From Syngnathus acus (Eukaryota; Chordata; Actinopteri; Syngnathiformes; Syngnathidae), in NCBI RefSeq assembly GCF_901709675.1, contig NC_051107.1, forward strand, positions 2,287,501-2,351,500: a stretch of DNA of 64,000 nt, in the 5' to 3' direction. The translations under genes and the position numbers were made by a program. The notes under the pieces were generated by a model, which made no database searches, was not told the DNA's origin, and saw only the letters and a list, made by a program, of their open reading frames with translations. Shown piece by piece: positions 22,060 to 36,942 of the stretch (its first letter is position 1; every line of letters begins with the position of its first letter).

Positions 22060-22306
22060 TTTATGTACTTTGTTTTGTTCCTGAATGTTGTCGATTTCAA
22101 TAGTTATTAGTTTATTTATTATTTATTCATCACTCTTATTTATTCATTGTTTGTGCCTTCTTGTTTTTATTTTTTGTGTTGTTTACTTGTATGTATATTG
22201 TGTACTATGTCTTGTCACCGTGGGATAGTAGGAATGTAATTTCGATTTCTTTGTGTGTCTTGGCATGTGAAGAAATTGACAATAAGGCAGACTTTGACTT
22301 TAATTA
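22060..22306 (+). mobile_element. LINE 3' end fragment (Rex1/L2-type)
   Basis: The segment includes GTCTTGTCACCGTGGGATAG, GTAATTTCGATTTC and TGAAGAAATTGACAATAA. It ends in a short GACTTT-rich tail. This layout is typical of teleost LINE 3' ends. The family name is from memory of such tails and not certain. No coding part remains. Confidence 0.55.
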
Positions 22307-25300
22307 ATAGTAATAAAAGTTTACCATGACGAATATATATTTCTACGACTTGAAGTTATAAAGTAGTCATAAAACAGAGAAGAAAGCAATGCTTTATGAT
22401 GCTGGGTGGCAATATGATTCAAACCTGACCTTGATGAAGAGACCAGAGAATAACAAGGTAGAAATAATACCACAAACTGTACTGTGATGTACACAACATA
22501 TTCACAAAACATAAAACAAACACAAACCCCCCCCCATAAAAACACTAAAGCATGGTGGATTACATAAAGGGAGAGAAAATTGAGTTGACCAGAATCCATA
22601 GATTTAATTTGTATTAAATTGTCCAATACCCCAATATTGAAATAAAATTGTTGAGTTGTTTATATAAGTATATATTTTGATGAGGTGTTTGTTCATTGAC
22701 AATATTGTAATGTGTAGATTGATTTTCAATGAAAGACATTTCCTCCTTTTTACCACTAGAGGGAGACAAACACCGTTTCTAAACATTTAAGACATGACTC
22801 AAACTAAGAAATAGTGTGACCTGTAGTGGACTGACAATACTCCCATGAAACGTACAAGTCTGAACAGGCACTCGAGCATTTCATTGGTTTTCTCATTAGC
22901 TGGAGCAGAGTGACTGTTTCCACAGACAGATTGCCTGAGCCCTTGTAACAGATTGCGGAAAATCACCTAATTAAGACGCACACACACACACACACACACA
23001 AAAATGGCAGCTTTTGAATGATAGTTATTTGGCCTTTGTTGTGTAATTATAGCAAAGAAGGAAGGATGGGTGAGAGTGTTAGAGAGGATTACTGCAGATC
23101 AAATGTTCTGTTCAGCTTCAATTAAATGCCCAGCGTGCTGAAATCTACATTACCTCGATAAATAATTAAGTTTAGATGTACCTCTTGCAGCAGATGAGAA
23201 AGTCATGTTTGGGGAGGAGGACTGGAATTAAAGCAGAAAAGATTTTCCCACGTTTGGAGGGTTGAAGGTTCTCCTCTTGGTAGATGTAGAAGTCTACTAA
23301 AAAAATTGATGTTTAATGCAGTCCCACTCGTCTAAATAATCATATAGTATCTGATCAATTTTGTTAGTGGAATCTGAATTAATTAGCAAAATACAGCCAT
23401 TTTGGCCCATCGCAGGAGTTTTCTCAGTTTGGTCATGTGACATTTGCATTTGTGATTGGATCTTACATGAGCAACTGATTTCATTTTTTGTCAACGGCAA
23501 GAGGCAAAATGGCCACCCCTTGAAATAAACAAAAACAAAGATGGACTTTGCTGCTCAATTCATATTTCACAAACACAATCTGAATATTGCTTCGACTACT
23601 AGTGCTACAAAGAACATTTTATTGCACAAATTAGAGTTGACGCTGGTTATCAGCATCATTACCCAAATTGTTACTGTTGAAATCCATCCATTGTTTAATC
23701 CATTTCCGACCATCATAGCAACTCTTTCCCGACCTATACACTAATGAGCGAATTTCCCAAGGTGCCAGGCTACCTTGAACAATGCTGGCGCGGAGCTAGC
23801 ACATCATTTGCTTCCACGCTCGAGTAGTAAGTTAATCCAGCGGGGACATGAGTGACATGGCGGTGCAGTAAAGTAGACAGTGTAATAACACTAATCACCT
23901 CCAGGAGTTCATTTACAGCACTAAAACAAAGGTCAGCGACATTGACAGGGCCTCGAAGGACGGCTTGGTGTTTACTGGCAAGCCGAGCCTGGAGGATAGC
24001 GGGGCTGGATGCCGCGCGGGGACATCCGCAGCTCGTTGGTATGTATGGGAGCGCACGAGTTCGGACTTGGCACGAGACGGTGGACAGGTGGGATGCTCAG
24101 CCAGCCAACGTCCCTTAACTTGCTCAAGTGTGTGCGTGAGTGTGTGCGGTAATTACTTTTTCACTTTGTGTATTTGTGTGTGTGTGATTAGAGCCGGGTG
24201 GCGGGTGGAGGAGCTTGTCAGAAGTTATCTGCCCATCTCATCTCATCATAGCCGCTCTGGCGGATTCCCTCGATGGCTCAACAGCTAGCCGCCGCCGCGC
24301 CGCTGTCAATCGGACCGTCAACGGCAGCACAAATCGATGCCAATCTCCTTTGCTTTCTATTTTTAGCCCAGCCCGCGGGGGTCTTTGATAAGGATGCTCC
24401 GGCTACCTTCCTCCCCCTATACCTTTTTTTTTCCTTTTGCCTCAAATGAGCAGGAGCCCTTGCAACCTCTTTCTCCTGGCCTGTTGATGAGAGCTGATAA
24501 GAGACGAGATGGAGCTAAAAGCCCGCTGCTCCGAAGGGGCTTTTATGGTGAAGATTGATGAGCGGACCGCTATTACACGCGCAATCAAGCCGACACGTTG
24601 TATTGTTTAGTCTGAGATGTGATTGCATTTCAACTTTTCACTTTTGTCCCAGCCAATGCACAATTCTGAAATACAGTCACGTTTCATGTTCGAGCAATAT
24701 TGTGAAATGTTTTGCGCAGAATTGGACTTTAATTACAGTTATTTGTCACAGTAGTTTATTATTGGAGAAATGTGCGATGTGGAAATACAAATATAACTCC
24801 AGAAATTGATTATTTGGAGGCACAAGCTACATTTGCGATTGACACCTTTCACACAATTATGAATATTCGTAGAAATGGCGGAATAGCGATATTTCAAGTT
24901 ATCGAGGTCTTAGAAAGATTCCCGATACCAGTCACCGATAATAGTCACTGGCGCCCTCTTCTGGCCGCTTTACAATTAGAAATAAATGAAAAGCATAGTT
25001 GACAAAACATTTTTCTAAGTATATTTGTACGTTTGTATATTTTTTATTGGCTTCCTTAGTGAAATATAACAAATCTTCTCTCTAGAGGAGTTTCCTGGAA
25101 GATGAATCGGTCCTTCAGGTGTTTTCATATAAATAATCAGGATCACTCCGTGAGCTCGACTGCAATCATTGGGGGGGTTGCATTGCACGTTAATTGCAGT
25201 TGACGCATCGTTGAGGTGAGAGAAAAAACGCTTTTGTTTTGAAGTGCTTTGAAAGGTGGCGAAGACGTTCTTCTCTGGTAATTAACGCTGAAGAAGAGGA

Positions 25301-27420
25301 GTAGGAGGAGGAGGGGGGGTGGACTAATCGAGGTAGTTTTGCCATCCGTCTAACTTTGAAGCGGTACACACACAGCGGCCTGCTGGGACGACAGACTGTT
25401 GCGCAACGGTGAGGTCACCGCTCTGACCGCGGTGACCCGCGGCGGTTGGTAACAGCTGCGCATTTTGCAGCGTACCCTTCAGAAGAGTAACTCTTTAGAA
25501 GTTCATGTGACGGGCCAAAAGTCTTGGGACACTTCATTTGTAAGGGTCGAAGGTAAGCGTCCATGTGGTGACATCTCGTTAAACATTGTCACGATTGGTC
25601 GAGTCAAAATCTCAACGTTAAGCTGATTTTTACTTATTGTCCTTCCTTGCTTTGTTTTCCTATACTTCCCTCTAACTCTCCTTGCCAGGTTTTGTAATAC
25701 TTTTATTGTATAATGACAACAAAAAAACGAAACCCCACTCATCTTCCATACTGTGTTTTCACTCCAACATCGCATCGCATTTAATTTAGTGCCCATCATT
25801 CCTGGCTGCATGTTGTTTGGCAAGAGCGGAGTCAAACATTTTCCCTCTAATTGGATGTTTTTGTGGATACCGGATTAATCAACCACGGGGTATTTAATGT
25901 TGTTTGGGCAGCTGAGAGGTAATACAGCCAAGCCATTAACATATCATTAAAGAGTCCTAAGCACTGTAATTGCAGGCAGAACGCTGACGCTTCAGTCTCA
26001 TTAAGTGGACACGGCGTGGTGTGGCGGTGGCAGCTTTTCTTAAGTGAGCTGTGGAACAAATGTGCGCGACTCAGCACGCGGCTGTCACACCGGGACGCCT
26101 GCGGAGCGAGCCGGCACAATGGTTGCGCTTCAGGCCGAGAGTCATTACTAAGGCCGATTCATTTTCATGGTTAGTGGGTTTCTTTCGGGAAGGGGAAACG
26201 AGTATTTGTTATCATTAGATTCTGTATTGTCGTTGATATAATGGCAGTGCCACAAAATATCAATATTTTAATAACTGGTGTTGTTTTAATAAGGATTGAT
26301 GCGGCAATGTCAAAAATACTTTTTATGTCACTAGGCAATTATTTTCTCTTGTTTAATAAAAATATGGCTGTTTTGTGGAAAATTCTGGGGTGGATTTTTG
26401 GTACGGTTTTCAATTGTGACTGCGCAAAAAAGTTGCCACTTAGCTGTTGTGAAAAAAATTTTACATGCTAAAAATAAATGACTCCAATTTTGGATCCAGC
26501 ATGAGAATTTTAGTTTAAATGAGATTTTTTTTCAAATTGTTTCCCACTGTTAGTCTGCCATCTAGTGGAGGCACATTAAATTGTTCTGCTTGTCACTATA
26601 AGTTGTCGGCATGAATAGAATCTTCAGACTAGTGTTTGGGAATGACAGCTAAACATTTTTGATAAGGTATACGGATGAGAATAGACAATATAAATGGCGT
26701 TCAATATCAAATGATAAACTAATATGAACATTGGTGATCTCGGGGTGCGTCACCAACAGCTCGTGTGAGTCACCCGTGACGTCGACGGGGGTTTCATCCC
26801 TGTCAATATTTGACCGTCTTTGCGTTTTAATTACCGATTCTGTGCCGTGGCCCAAATTTCAGGGATTATCCAATTATCGCTTGCGTGCCGACAAACACGA
26901 GGGTCTCTTTGCCTTTCAGTAATTGGAATGAGGAGCCAGCACTCAAAGGAGAAGCCTATCACTGAGAATTATTCAACAGAGGAATTTGTGGTCCGCTTGC
27001 GGATTTCCTCTGATTTCATCAGAAAAAAAAAAAAAAAAATGGCGAGGGCGATTCTTCCTGAAAACGTCCATCTGGTGTGTAGGCGCTCAAACAATCCTCT
27101 CAAGGCTCACGGTTTCAACTTTGCAGGCTATTCGTGTAGTGCTGATTAAAGGCTTCTTTATTGTTTAATGAGGCACGAGTTGAAGTCGATTTAGTGCACC
27201 TATCATCGCGTTGACAGGCGGATTGAAATGCAGTCTTAATAGCGTGGAAACTTCTTTTGCGTGCTTCTCATATAAAAAAAAAAAAAAAGAGCTGCTGAAT
27301 GCAGACAACCGGCGAACCGTATACACACGTTTGTGCGGAAGGGGGAGGAAAAAACAAAAGCCAGAACAGCCAAGTTTGAGTGACAAATGAAACAGGAGAT
27401 ATGCAGCAGGTTGAAAAGGC
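22307..27420. other. Gene desert block 1
   Basis: No gene recognised. A CA microsatellite lies at 22,978-23,001. Stretches of balanced composition with homeodomain-type TAAT cores and little repeat character, which resemble conserved non-coding elements, lie near 23,080-23,180, 24,290-24,560 and 25,860-26,160. The longest open frames (110 codons or fewer) show no family features. Confidence 0.5.
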
Positions 27421-30400
27421 ATTGTTCATGTTTTATTGAACAGCGCTGACATTACAAACGGGGAACAAATGAAGCAGAGAACACAAAAGAGCATTATTTA
27501 TTACAGACAAATCAAAGTGGAGCCTGCGGGGGTGTTGATACTGTACACAAAACACATCACACGCTTTTGCATTTGTCACATGGAATTTCCATTTCAACGT
27601 CGTCGCCGGTCGTTTCAAGTCGAGGGTCGCGTGACCTCGCGCGACTTGATCAAGCTTTCGAAAAGTATGTGTGTGGAAATGCGCTTGTCTTATATCGCAG
27701 ATTGTTTTTGACATTTTCAACGTTAGATCAGAAGGCGCGCGCGGCGGCGGGCAAAGCACGAGGACATCTGCAGTCAATCTCCTTTTTTGTGCTGTTTTCA
27801 AATAACACGCTCGCCTTTTACTTCCCGAGACATGTTAGCGTTCCCACCTTTCCCTTCCAGGAGCCCCCCCCCCCTCTTTTCGCCTCTGCTTTGGAATTCT
27901 CTCAGACCCCCGCGTGTATAAAATAGAAAAAAAAACCGCGTAGGAGCGGAATCCTGAAAAATAAATTAAACCGATAATGCAAGAGAAAGAAACTTCCCAT
28001 CCCGCCCACAGAATATTAGATCACAACAACTCGCTGCGCTGAATAAATCATTAAACCCCGGCAGAGCGTAGCTATTGCAATGTCTTCTTGAATATTAATC
28101 CAAACTTGCATCGGTGCAGAAGTAATGTCACACAATTGGAAGCATGTGTCAAACCGGTGTAATATACATGGATTCATAATTCAGGCTTTTTTTGGCTTGC
28201 GACAACAGCACGTTTAGGCTTTCTCCAAATTGTCCGGAGGGGGAGGGGGGGGCGGTGATAGACGGTTGACATTTTAACCCAATCCCAACGCGCCAAAGCA
28301 GACCCAACAGGGATGGAGGTCATTTGAATTTTACGCTTAATTGCTTGGAAGTGAACTCAGCTCAAGGGGAGCTTTAAGGGAATAAATGCCACTGTTGGAT
28401 AAGTTAGGGGGGGAAAAGTATTGAAACTATGTAAGAAATGGAAATTGAGTGGAAAGTTTTTCCTTATTGGACATGTGTGAGCATTTTTCCAGACCATTTT
28501 ACATAAAAACAATGAGGCATCTCATCTCTGTGGCTTATGCACATACAAAAAAAAAAAAAAATCATCGGTCGTCGCGCTGAGCAGTCACCGCGTGTTTAGT
28601 GGCTTCTGCTCCTACATGAACCCATCGACCATCACGTAGGAATAAAAAGCCATAAGACACAACAGCAATCTCGTAGGAAGGAAAAAAAGAGAGAGGGCAG
28701 GGGGGAGGAAGAAGCAGTTGCCACCAGTAGCTTGTGTTAGTATCCAGAATTCTAATATATTGTTCCTAGTCCCTTGATTTGTTTCCTGTGCTGTCATTGG
28801 CTGTTGGGGCAGCTATAAACGAGCCCCATTGACTCTGCCTAGCAACAAGATAAAGAATGCAAAGAAAATATTCCGAAGCTCTATATAGTCGCGTGCTCAC
28901 AAGCGTGCTAAAATGTTTACATCAAAATTTCCCAAAGATGAAGCATATTCTTTGTGATTTGGCTTATTAGCGAGGGAATTCAACAAACAAGGAGGGGGTT
29001 GCGCAATCAGGTTGAAAAAGAGGTTGGGGAGGGAAAAAAGCGGAAAAACAAAGGGGTTGGGTAATACCCAGGAGAGCAAGAAGACAATGATGGCGTGGTT
29101 GCGCGCAAAGTGGATTTTGCCGAGGCGCAGCCGCTTTCCCACTCGTGCGTGGCTAACCCGCAGGTGACACTTGTAGTATCAAAGTCCCTGCTTGATTATG
29201 TGCGCCGGCAGATGAATATGTATTTTATTATCAGACGCTGGCGTGGAAATTACATTTGCTATGCTTGAAACAAAGCGCGGCGATGAACCCAAATGCGCAT
29301 ATCCTCCCGATAAATATCTCCCCCTTCAAACTGGGGCATGCTTCAACTAATATCCACTTTGCGAGTGGCCGAAATGTGCCGTCGCCGGCGACAGATAGCC
29401 GGACACGCTTTTGGGGTTACGGCGCCAGAGCGAGCTAGGCACGTCCGGATAAATATGTATGACTGCGACGCTGTAGGTTCCCTGCTTTGTATGCTAATGA
29501 CCTTATACAAGTTTAATAATGCGACCGCGCTGCGCAGGGGGTTGGGAGAGGCGGCGGTGGGGGTCGGCACGCGGGAGAGCGGCCGCGGCGAGGCCCTCAG
29601 AAGACGGGAGGGAAGAAGTGTGCTGGAAAGTGATTTGGATTTATCAAACTATTTGGGTTTCTGCTCAAGATGATCTGACTAAAAAAGACTCAGAGAACTC
29701 AAGAGGACCACGTTCAAGCTTCATGTGAGGCAGCCAAAGTCCCATCCTGGTGGATCCTGTGACAACAACAAAAAGACACAACAGTTAAGACCTTCTTAGT
29801 GTTCAAGACAAGCTGTGAATGTGAGACAACTCTAACGCCTTTTTGGCGCAGAGCTCAAACTGCGACTTCAGAGATAAACCCACGGCTAACAGTTTCAAAA
29901 CCGCCATTACCCGCCGACTAATTATATCCCTTGTTGAGCAGCAAGTACTTGTTGTACCGACTCCGCAGGAAACCCTCGCCCACGTTTGAAATCAGTGACA
30001 ACTCAAAGAATACCTCGGTCGGGTGCAAGTTTAGCTTTGACGTTATCATCTCGAGGGGGAGCTAGCTAGCGGCTTTAAACACCTCACACAATGAGCTGTG
30101 ACATCCCCATTGAAGGATGATGGATTGCTCTGCCGGACCGAGCGGCTGTTTGAGAGGCAGATCGCTCAAAAGTCAAGATGTAAAAGCCCAATCACATGAT
30201 GAATGAGCTATTTAGTCGTCAGATGAGGACAAACCTGGATCGAGACAGAAGACACCTTGAAAGACCTCAAAATGGCGGATTTGCACCACAGTAGAGGTCC
30301 TAAAAGATGCCAGTAGGCGGAGTCACATTTAGTTACAGTCCCAGTGGTTGTATCCGCAGTTGAGGGAGCGAGCGAGTTGACAAGTCGACCCAATTTTTAA

Positions 30401-31100
30401 TACACATGATGCATAATTGATGGGCAATACACGCATTTAGATCTGATAGGAAGTAGGCTATGATGGATCTCCACATGGGCTGAGTTGGAATAGGTGGGTG
30501 GGTTGAACAGATGTAAGGTGGCGCATCAAGAGAAGGATGGGGTTGCCTGGGATGGTTTCCACCCTGCGGCGAACAAAATAGCCCTCATATATCGCTGTAA
30601 TCTGCATTAGCGCTGGAGCCCCCCCCCCCCAGTCAGGAGACAGCACAGAGGGGGATGAGTAATGGGGCTACTGCTGATTTGGCAGGCCTATATTACACCT
30701 CAAAAACTGTTCCAAGTGGCCAGCGTATGAAAAGTTGCAAATGAGCATTCTTCCCACCCACTGAATGTACATTTTCAACCTGTATTACACCAATATCATT
30801 TTCTCCTAAAGCTACCCGCTTTTCCCGCCCCCTCGTGCTTCGGCAACGTTTGATAGTTCCTGTTTTGACTGGCGCATTTTTGCGTTCCCCATTTTCTCCC
30901 AGCAGGTTGTGGAATGATCAATAGCGGCGGTTTTTAGATGTGGATTGCAAGCAGCCCACAGTGTAGGACGCCACTGTTCATTTGTCACAGTGGGAAGTTT
31001 TGTGCTTAAATATAAAAGCCAAAATAGAACTCAGTCAACAAAGGGACTTTTCTATATTCTTTCTCTTTTATATGTGGACCCTAAATAGCAAAGATCTTAA
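27421..31100. other. Gene desert block 2
   Basis: No gene recognised. Candidate regulatory-looking stretches lie near 27,425-27,600, 28,890-29,020 and 29,160-29,530. The last contains TAATGACC, TTATTATCAGAC and TATGCTAATGACC. C-runs and A-runs occur at 27,867-27,875, 28,547-28,560 and 30,619-30,630. Confidence 0.45.
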
Positions 31101-34100
31101 TTACCGTATTTTTCGGACAACTTTACTCAATTTTTGAGAATACTCAAAGATTTTAAATGCGCCTTAAAATATGTCACTTCTCGAATGGCTAACTCCCAAG
31201 ACGTACGTCGATATAAACAGAAGCTAGCGTTAAACCCTTGTAATGGCTTGTAACGGGATATGCTTACTCGCTATCTGAAATTAAATCGGAGATATCCAGT
31301 CCCCCGGGGCCAATCAGGTGTCTCGGCGTATTCCCGTGAGGCGCCTGTTTGCGTGTCGCTTTGCACATGTGAAATTGGCTTCATTTCCTCTCATTATTCA
31401 AGCTTTTCCCGCCTTCATAGATTAGCGATTGTGCCGCACTCTTGCTTCTATTCACGGATTAGCTACGCTGTTATTTTTAGTTTTACTCCACTTGGGCGGA
31501 AAATGCAATTAATTAATCAGCTCGACTTTTTACCCCCTCCATCACGATACAGGCGAGTGATTTAATCAGAGTTGGAGCCTGCAAACAGTGGCATATGGCG
31601 GCATTAAAGTAGCATTATGGCATCATGTGCAACAAAAGCATTTGCACTTCAAGCGAGGGGCTTTTAAAAAGGCTCAACATGCCTGCGTACGGCATCTGGT
31701 TTTCGAAAACCCGAACATAAGTGCTACCTTAGCTAATAGCGTCGTTTATTGTGAATCAATGGGCGTCCATTTAAACTAAAAACCTTGTGCCCTTGACATT
31801 TTAAGGACTTTTATTTTGGCGGAAGCACCAGTGAAAGATTAACAAATGAATGGCCAATCAGCAACCTGAACACCAGGCGGAATCTTCTGGAACACATTTG
31901 ATTTAAGATTGTAACTTTTGTCTACACTGGAGTTGTTGATGGAGCAACTTTTATCGCATTGATGGATTGATCCACCTCCCACGTAGAGGCAAACCTTCCT
32001 TCTGGCATTTGAGGGAGCAGCATGTCAACAAGTCAAAAGTGAATCAGACTCTTTTGCATGCAAATTAAAACTTTCAAGCCCGCAGGGCGGACTGACTTAC
32101 TACCAAGTCTCGGAAACTTTGCAAGAGAAAACATCACGTGTTTGAGGTAGTTTACGCCGTGATGACAAAACATTAAGTAAATATGGATTGTAACAGAAAA
32201 TCACAATATCACAAATTTGTGTTGAATTTAAAATGGCAGAACCCTTCAGACTACAATCTAGATACAGCTGATTGAAGATAAAAATTTTTTTTTAGCAAGC
32301 CCCTTCCAACTGTGTCTAGTTTTTCCAGTGAGCAAAATTGTGGCTACAGCTAATGCTAGCTCTGTTCAACAAAGCTATTGTGGTTACTGCTAATGCTAGC
32401 TTTGTTCAACAGCCATATTGACTGAACATAATCATGTTTCTGTAAGGTAGCTAAATTACCCCAAAAATATCTCAGTCTACGAAAAAAAATCAATAGAAAA
32501 AGCTTCTTTCATTATCAGTTGAAGTTTTTTTTTTTTATCTCTCTCACACCGTCTCTCTCGTATTGACTCCAAAATTTCCCGAAGGCAATAAAATGCTCAT
32601 CAGCTAAGGTCTGAAATGATTGTTTTTAATATGACGACTTTTTAATGAGGACAGATGGAGACGAGGTCTTTTTATCAATGCGTGTCAGCGAAGAACTAAT
32701 GGTGCAAAAACAGTTTATCAGCTTGCCCTTGCTCTCGAAATGCACGGACTTTATTTTGTTTGTTTAAGCGGTGGCACGCTATATTTTACCTGTCAACCAT
32801 TGCAAAAATGTAATTTGAGGCGTACCGCCACCCGTCACTCAACTGTAGCTACGTTTGACCTTTTATCGAAGACTTCTGCATCTGCCTCGTCTTTCTCACA
32901 TCCGTACGTGCTTTGTCATTGATTGGACGTTAATCTGAGGATTTTACGGTTTAGCTGCGCGAGGAAAACCTGTCAGAGGCGAGCATAAAGAGCGAGCGTG
33001 CTGCCAAAAAGGTCGCGCTATTGGGGACTGGAGAGGTTCTGATAAAATTACAGATAAAGCCCGACACGCTCGACGCTTCAAAGAGTCGAGATTGTGCACC
33101 GCGGGTCTAAAAATGGTACCCTGCCGCTTTATCTGGATTATGAAGCGGCTTTTCCTGTTTAGTGGAAATTGCGTGCCCTTTGAGAAGATGACCTCACATC
33201 TATTATACAGCAGCCATGAGGTAAATTATTGCTTTGAAAGGTGAATGGATAAATTTGACTGGCGTTATATGACTCGGACCTAATGGCGTGCGGCAAAAAA
33301 AAAGATATGTTGTGATAGTCGCAACGATGCTCTGCTCATTACATGGGCATTATATAATGTGATGTGATGTGTCTATTAGCCATTATACACACTACATTGC
33401 TTCATATGTTTTAATGAGGCGCCGGCTTTATGATCTCGAGTGCGCCGACTTTGCCGCCCAAGGTCAAGACAAAGGCGGTTTGAGCGCAAAGAGGCCCCCC
33501 TGCCCACCAGACGCTAAACAAAACCACTTATCTGCCTCCATCCTTTTACCATACAAGGTCATCGCACGCTGGCTACGCCTCTACAATTAGCATGCAGCCT
33601 GTGGCGTGGCCTGTCTGGCAAGCGATGCACGAGCGTGGCGTTCTGCTAATGACGTGCCAGTCATGAAGGGGGGGGCCGCGATGTGTGTTAAAGTCATAAA
33701 TGCCCCCCAGGGGTTTTTGCATCATTTCATGGGCTGTACAGAAAAGACTCGCTTTTAGCATACGACGCGTGCTAGTCGGTCGACGCCTCCATCCGACACG
33801 TACTCACCTCAAGTTGTTGTTTACCAACACTTTGTCACACGCCGCGGCTTCTGATATCAACATACAAAGTATTCAACATGGAGGGCCATCAATTAAAGCA
33901 ATGCAAAGCCATTCGTATTAGAATGAGACAATTACAACACACGCGCAACCGGTGACACGGTTTGTTGGGCTAAGTACTGGAATATAACTTATAAATTAGA
34001 ATATATTGTATTAATTACTCACAGCTTTCTAACGCTCTGGCTTCGCACATGAGCAAAAATAATTATCATACTCGATTACTTATGCCCAGAAAGCAAATCA

Positions 34101-36934
34101 TAACACTGAAGTCTTACGCATGAAAGCAACACTCGCAACATGGCGGAACACATTCCCAGGGTACGCAATCCAGGAAGTAATTACAATTCTCCACAGACAT
34201 AATTGGGAAAACAAATTAGCATTAGGTAAATGCAATTTCCATTTGACAGCAATGGAAATTTCACCTCTGTGCCACGGTGGGTTGAGAGTGGCTGCGCAGG
34301 GATGCGCAAAGTCAGATGTATCATCACCGCTAACAAATCAAATCAAGAACGGCCAATGTTAATTGATAAAGTCAAAATATGAAACGTATGTGGCTACAAA
34401 ATCACTGCTGGTATTTTTTAGTCGTTGAGCTTAGTTGGATTTGACAAGAAGAAGAAATTGGAGCAAATATATTTTATGTATTCAAGAGATGTTTACTGTC
34501 AATTAAAAGCACCACTGTGCAGATGTAACGACAAAACGGACATGCCCAATCTTTGTAGTCAAATCAAAGTGGCCTTGCTCAGACTTATCTTTAACTTTGT
34601 CACCTGATTGTGTGCCGTCCCCAAAAATGATCATGGATGACATAAAACATCCCCGTGGCGTAAAGGCGTGAAACAGCGACATGCTTCGCCAAGCTGCCCC
34701 GCCTGCTAATGGCCGACTGTTTGTAACGGCATCCGCTTGACGGGCTGCCAAAGGGTGGGGTGGGGTGGGGGGGGGGTTGTGTTATTGCGGAGCCAATCAT
34801 CCACTAAGTATTCGCTGGCTCCTATTTCCTTGCCGCTAATGTGTGAGCCTCCCCAATGCCGCAGCTAAATCGACTCTTAACGCCTGACTTGACACCGTGC
34901 AGCGCCACGCGGAGAATCCCAAAGATGCATCGGCGGCGGGCGGCCCCCGACAACCCCTGTTGCCTCGGTTACGGTTATGGCCACGGATGCGCTTGGGCGC
35001 TTCGTGATGCTTTTACTGCAACCCTAAATCACCCAAAGTGACGGTGGCTGACGATTAGGATGATGACGCTGACATGACCTTTGCAAGGGTGTTGTTTGGC
35101 AGTGATTGCTCAATTTAATGTGCCTTTGGACCTGAAGGTGTGAAGCCTATTGTGTCAGTTTATTTCTTCAATGAAGGATGGATGAGTCAGACGACTTGGT
35201 ACAAAAACTACGCAAGCGTCGAACTGCCATTGTGGAGTCAAAAATTGGCAAATACCTTTAAAGGTACGTATTTGCGTCATTCAATGTGGATATTTTTAGG
35301 TGAGCAGTCCTGCCATGGAAACAAAAGAGGGAGCAACATCAGGCCTGGATGTTCATGTCAATGCAGGTCTGCATAACAAAGCTCCAGAAGCGAATAAACT
35401 AGAATAGAGTCCTCAAGCGGTCAGTGGGAAAGAACATTATGTGTACGGCCAGAAAGCCCAGACACACTTTGCCCCCCGTTATCAACCGGCGCAGATGTGC
35501 CTCAGTCTCCTCAACGGCGTTCCCGCTCACCACATCCATCAAAGAAGTGCATCGTGGGACACGGAGAGAATGGTGCAAGCGCCAAGCCCACCATCTGCCG
35601 TCATTTAGAAATAAATGACAGGCCCAAAGCTCACGGGAGCTCGTCTCATTCCTCTGCCAACATCGTTACAGTGACGGGTGCCCGCCCGTCATCCAGCCTT
35701 TCCCCCCCCCGAAATCGATGTGCGAGAGAACTGTGTGCTGGAGTGTGACTCCGAGAGAGGTTTGGAGTGGATTTGGTCGGTGAAGCACAGCCGTTTACTC
35801 AGAGGAGCCGGCAGGTGGAACAGCGTGGTGAAACCAGCTGTCTCCCCGCTGATTACAGGAGCCAACATGGAGAATTGGAGGGCTTGAGGGGGGGTGCTGG
35901 CGGTGGATTTGGCTGGAAAGCAGCTCAGTGTCCACTTTTGTTTGATTAGGTGAGGAGTCAGTCAGGAGTTGGGAGTTTACAACCCGGGCTGGGCTTTGTC
36001 ACAATATTTCATATTTTACAAAGAATTTCGACAAAGTCCAGGACTGCAAATTAGCAGTTCTCCCTAGGTGCATATTAAGGAAAATGAAGTAGTTACCGAA
36101 ATGAAATTAATAACTGCTGAGCGCCTGACAAATGAGCCACAAAAAAAAAAACCTCACCTAAAATTATGTCATTTTTCCGAAACAAGGTGTCTAAAATGGA
36201 CCAGGGAAGAATTTCCCTTTGTGTTTCTTTGCAAGTACTACTTCAGCAGTGACAGCTCATATAAGTTTGCCCCCCATAACTGAGATGGGAGGTGGACTTT
36301 ATTAATTTCATGGATCTGGAAATGAGCCGTGGTGATAAGGCTATCACTCTCTTATCTGGGATGGCGGAGGCGTAATTAAGCCAATAGCCGGCGATGATGA
36401 GGAAGTCGGGTGAATAAAGACTCGGAGATATGAGGGTGGATTTTTTTTTTCAGGGTTGGTTTACCGCGGGGACGATTACATTGGCACTTAATTGCCACCT
36501 TTTCTATTTATAGGGTGGGAGGTTCTCCCGCGAGGTAGCCCACACCTTTCTCCTCTAGTTATCCTCTTTTTGTGGCCAAGGTCAGCTCGTTGAATGTTTT
36601 GGTTTGATAGGCGGAGGTGAAGTCGCGAGGTCAAGTGGCAGCTGAGATTGAAAGCGGGAATCCCTCCGCCTTTTCTGTCCGTGTGGATGGCTAACAGATT
36701 GAGGTCAAGAGTAGGTGGATGGCCGGCCGTGTGATAGCACAAAACCGTGTGAGCTATAAAACCTTCAAGTTGGACTTTTGGTCAACTTTTCTCTTGAGTT
36801 TAAAATTGTTTGGAGGCGACAACAATCATTTTTATTGATCCTGGTTACAAAGACAGAAATTCCAGCTTGGACAAATTATTATTGGGGAGGCTTTTTGAGA
36901 TGCCAGACATAAAATACATAAACCAGCCGAATTG
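31101..36934. other. Gene desert block 3
   Basis: No gene recognised. A 40 bp tandem duplication lies at 32,337-32,420. Non-repetitive candidate regulatory stretches lie near 32,940-33,200, 33,360-33,600, 34,020-34,340 and 36,300-36,530. Open frames here are short and without family features. Confidence 0.45.
32337..32420. repeat. 40 bp tandem duplication
   Basis: ATTGTGGCTACAGCTAATGC at 32,337 recurs as ATTGTGGTTACTGCTAATGC at 32,377. Both copies continue into GCTAGC and TGTTCAACA. Confidence 0.85.
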
Positions 36935-36942
36935 GGCACTAC

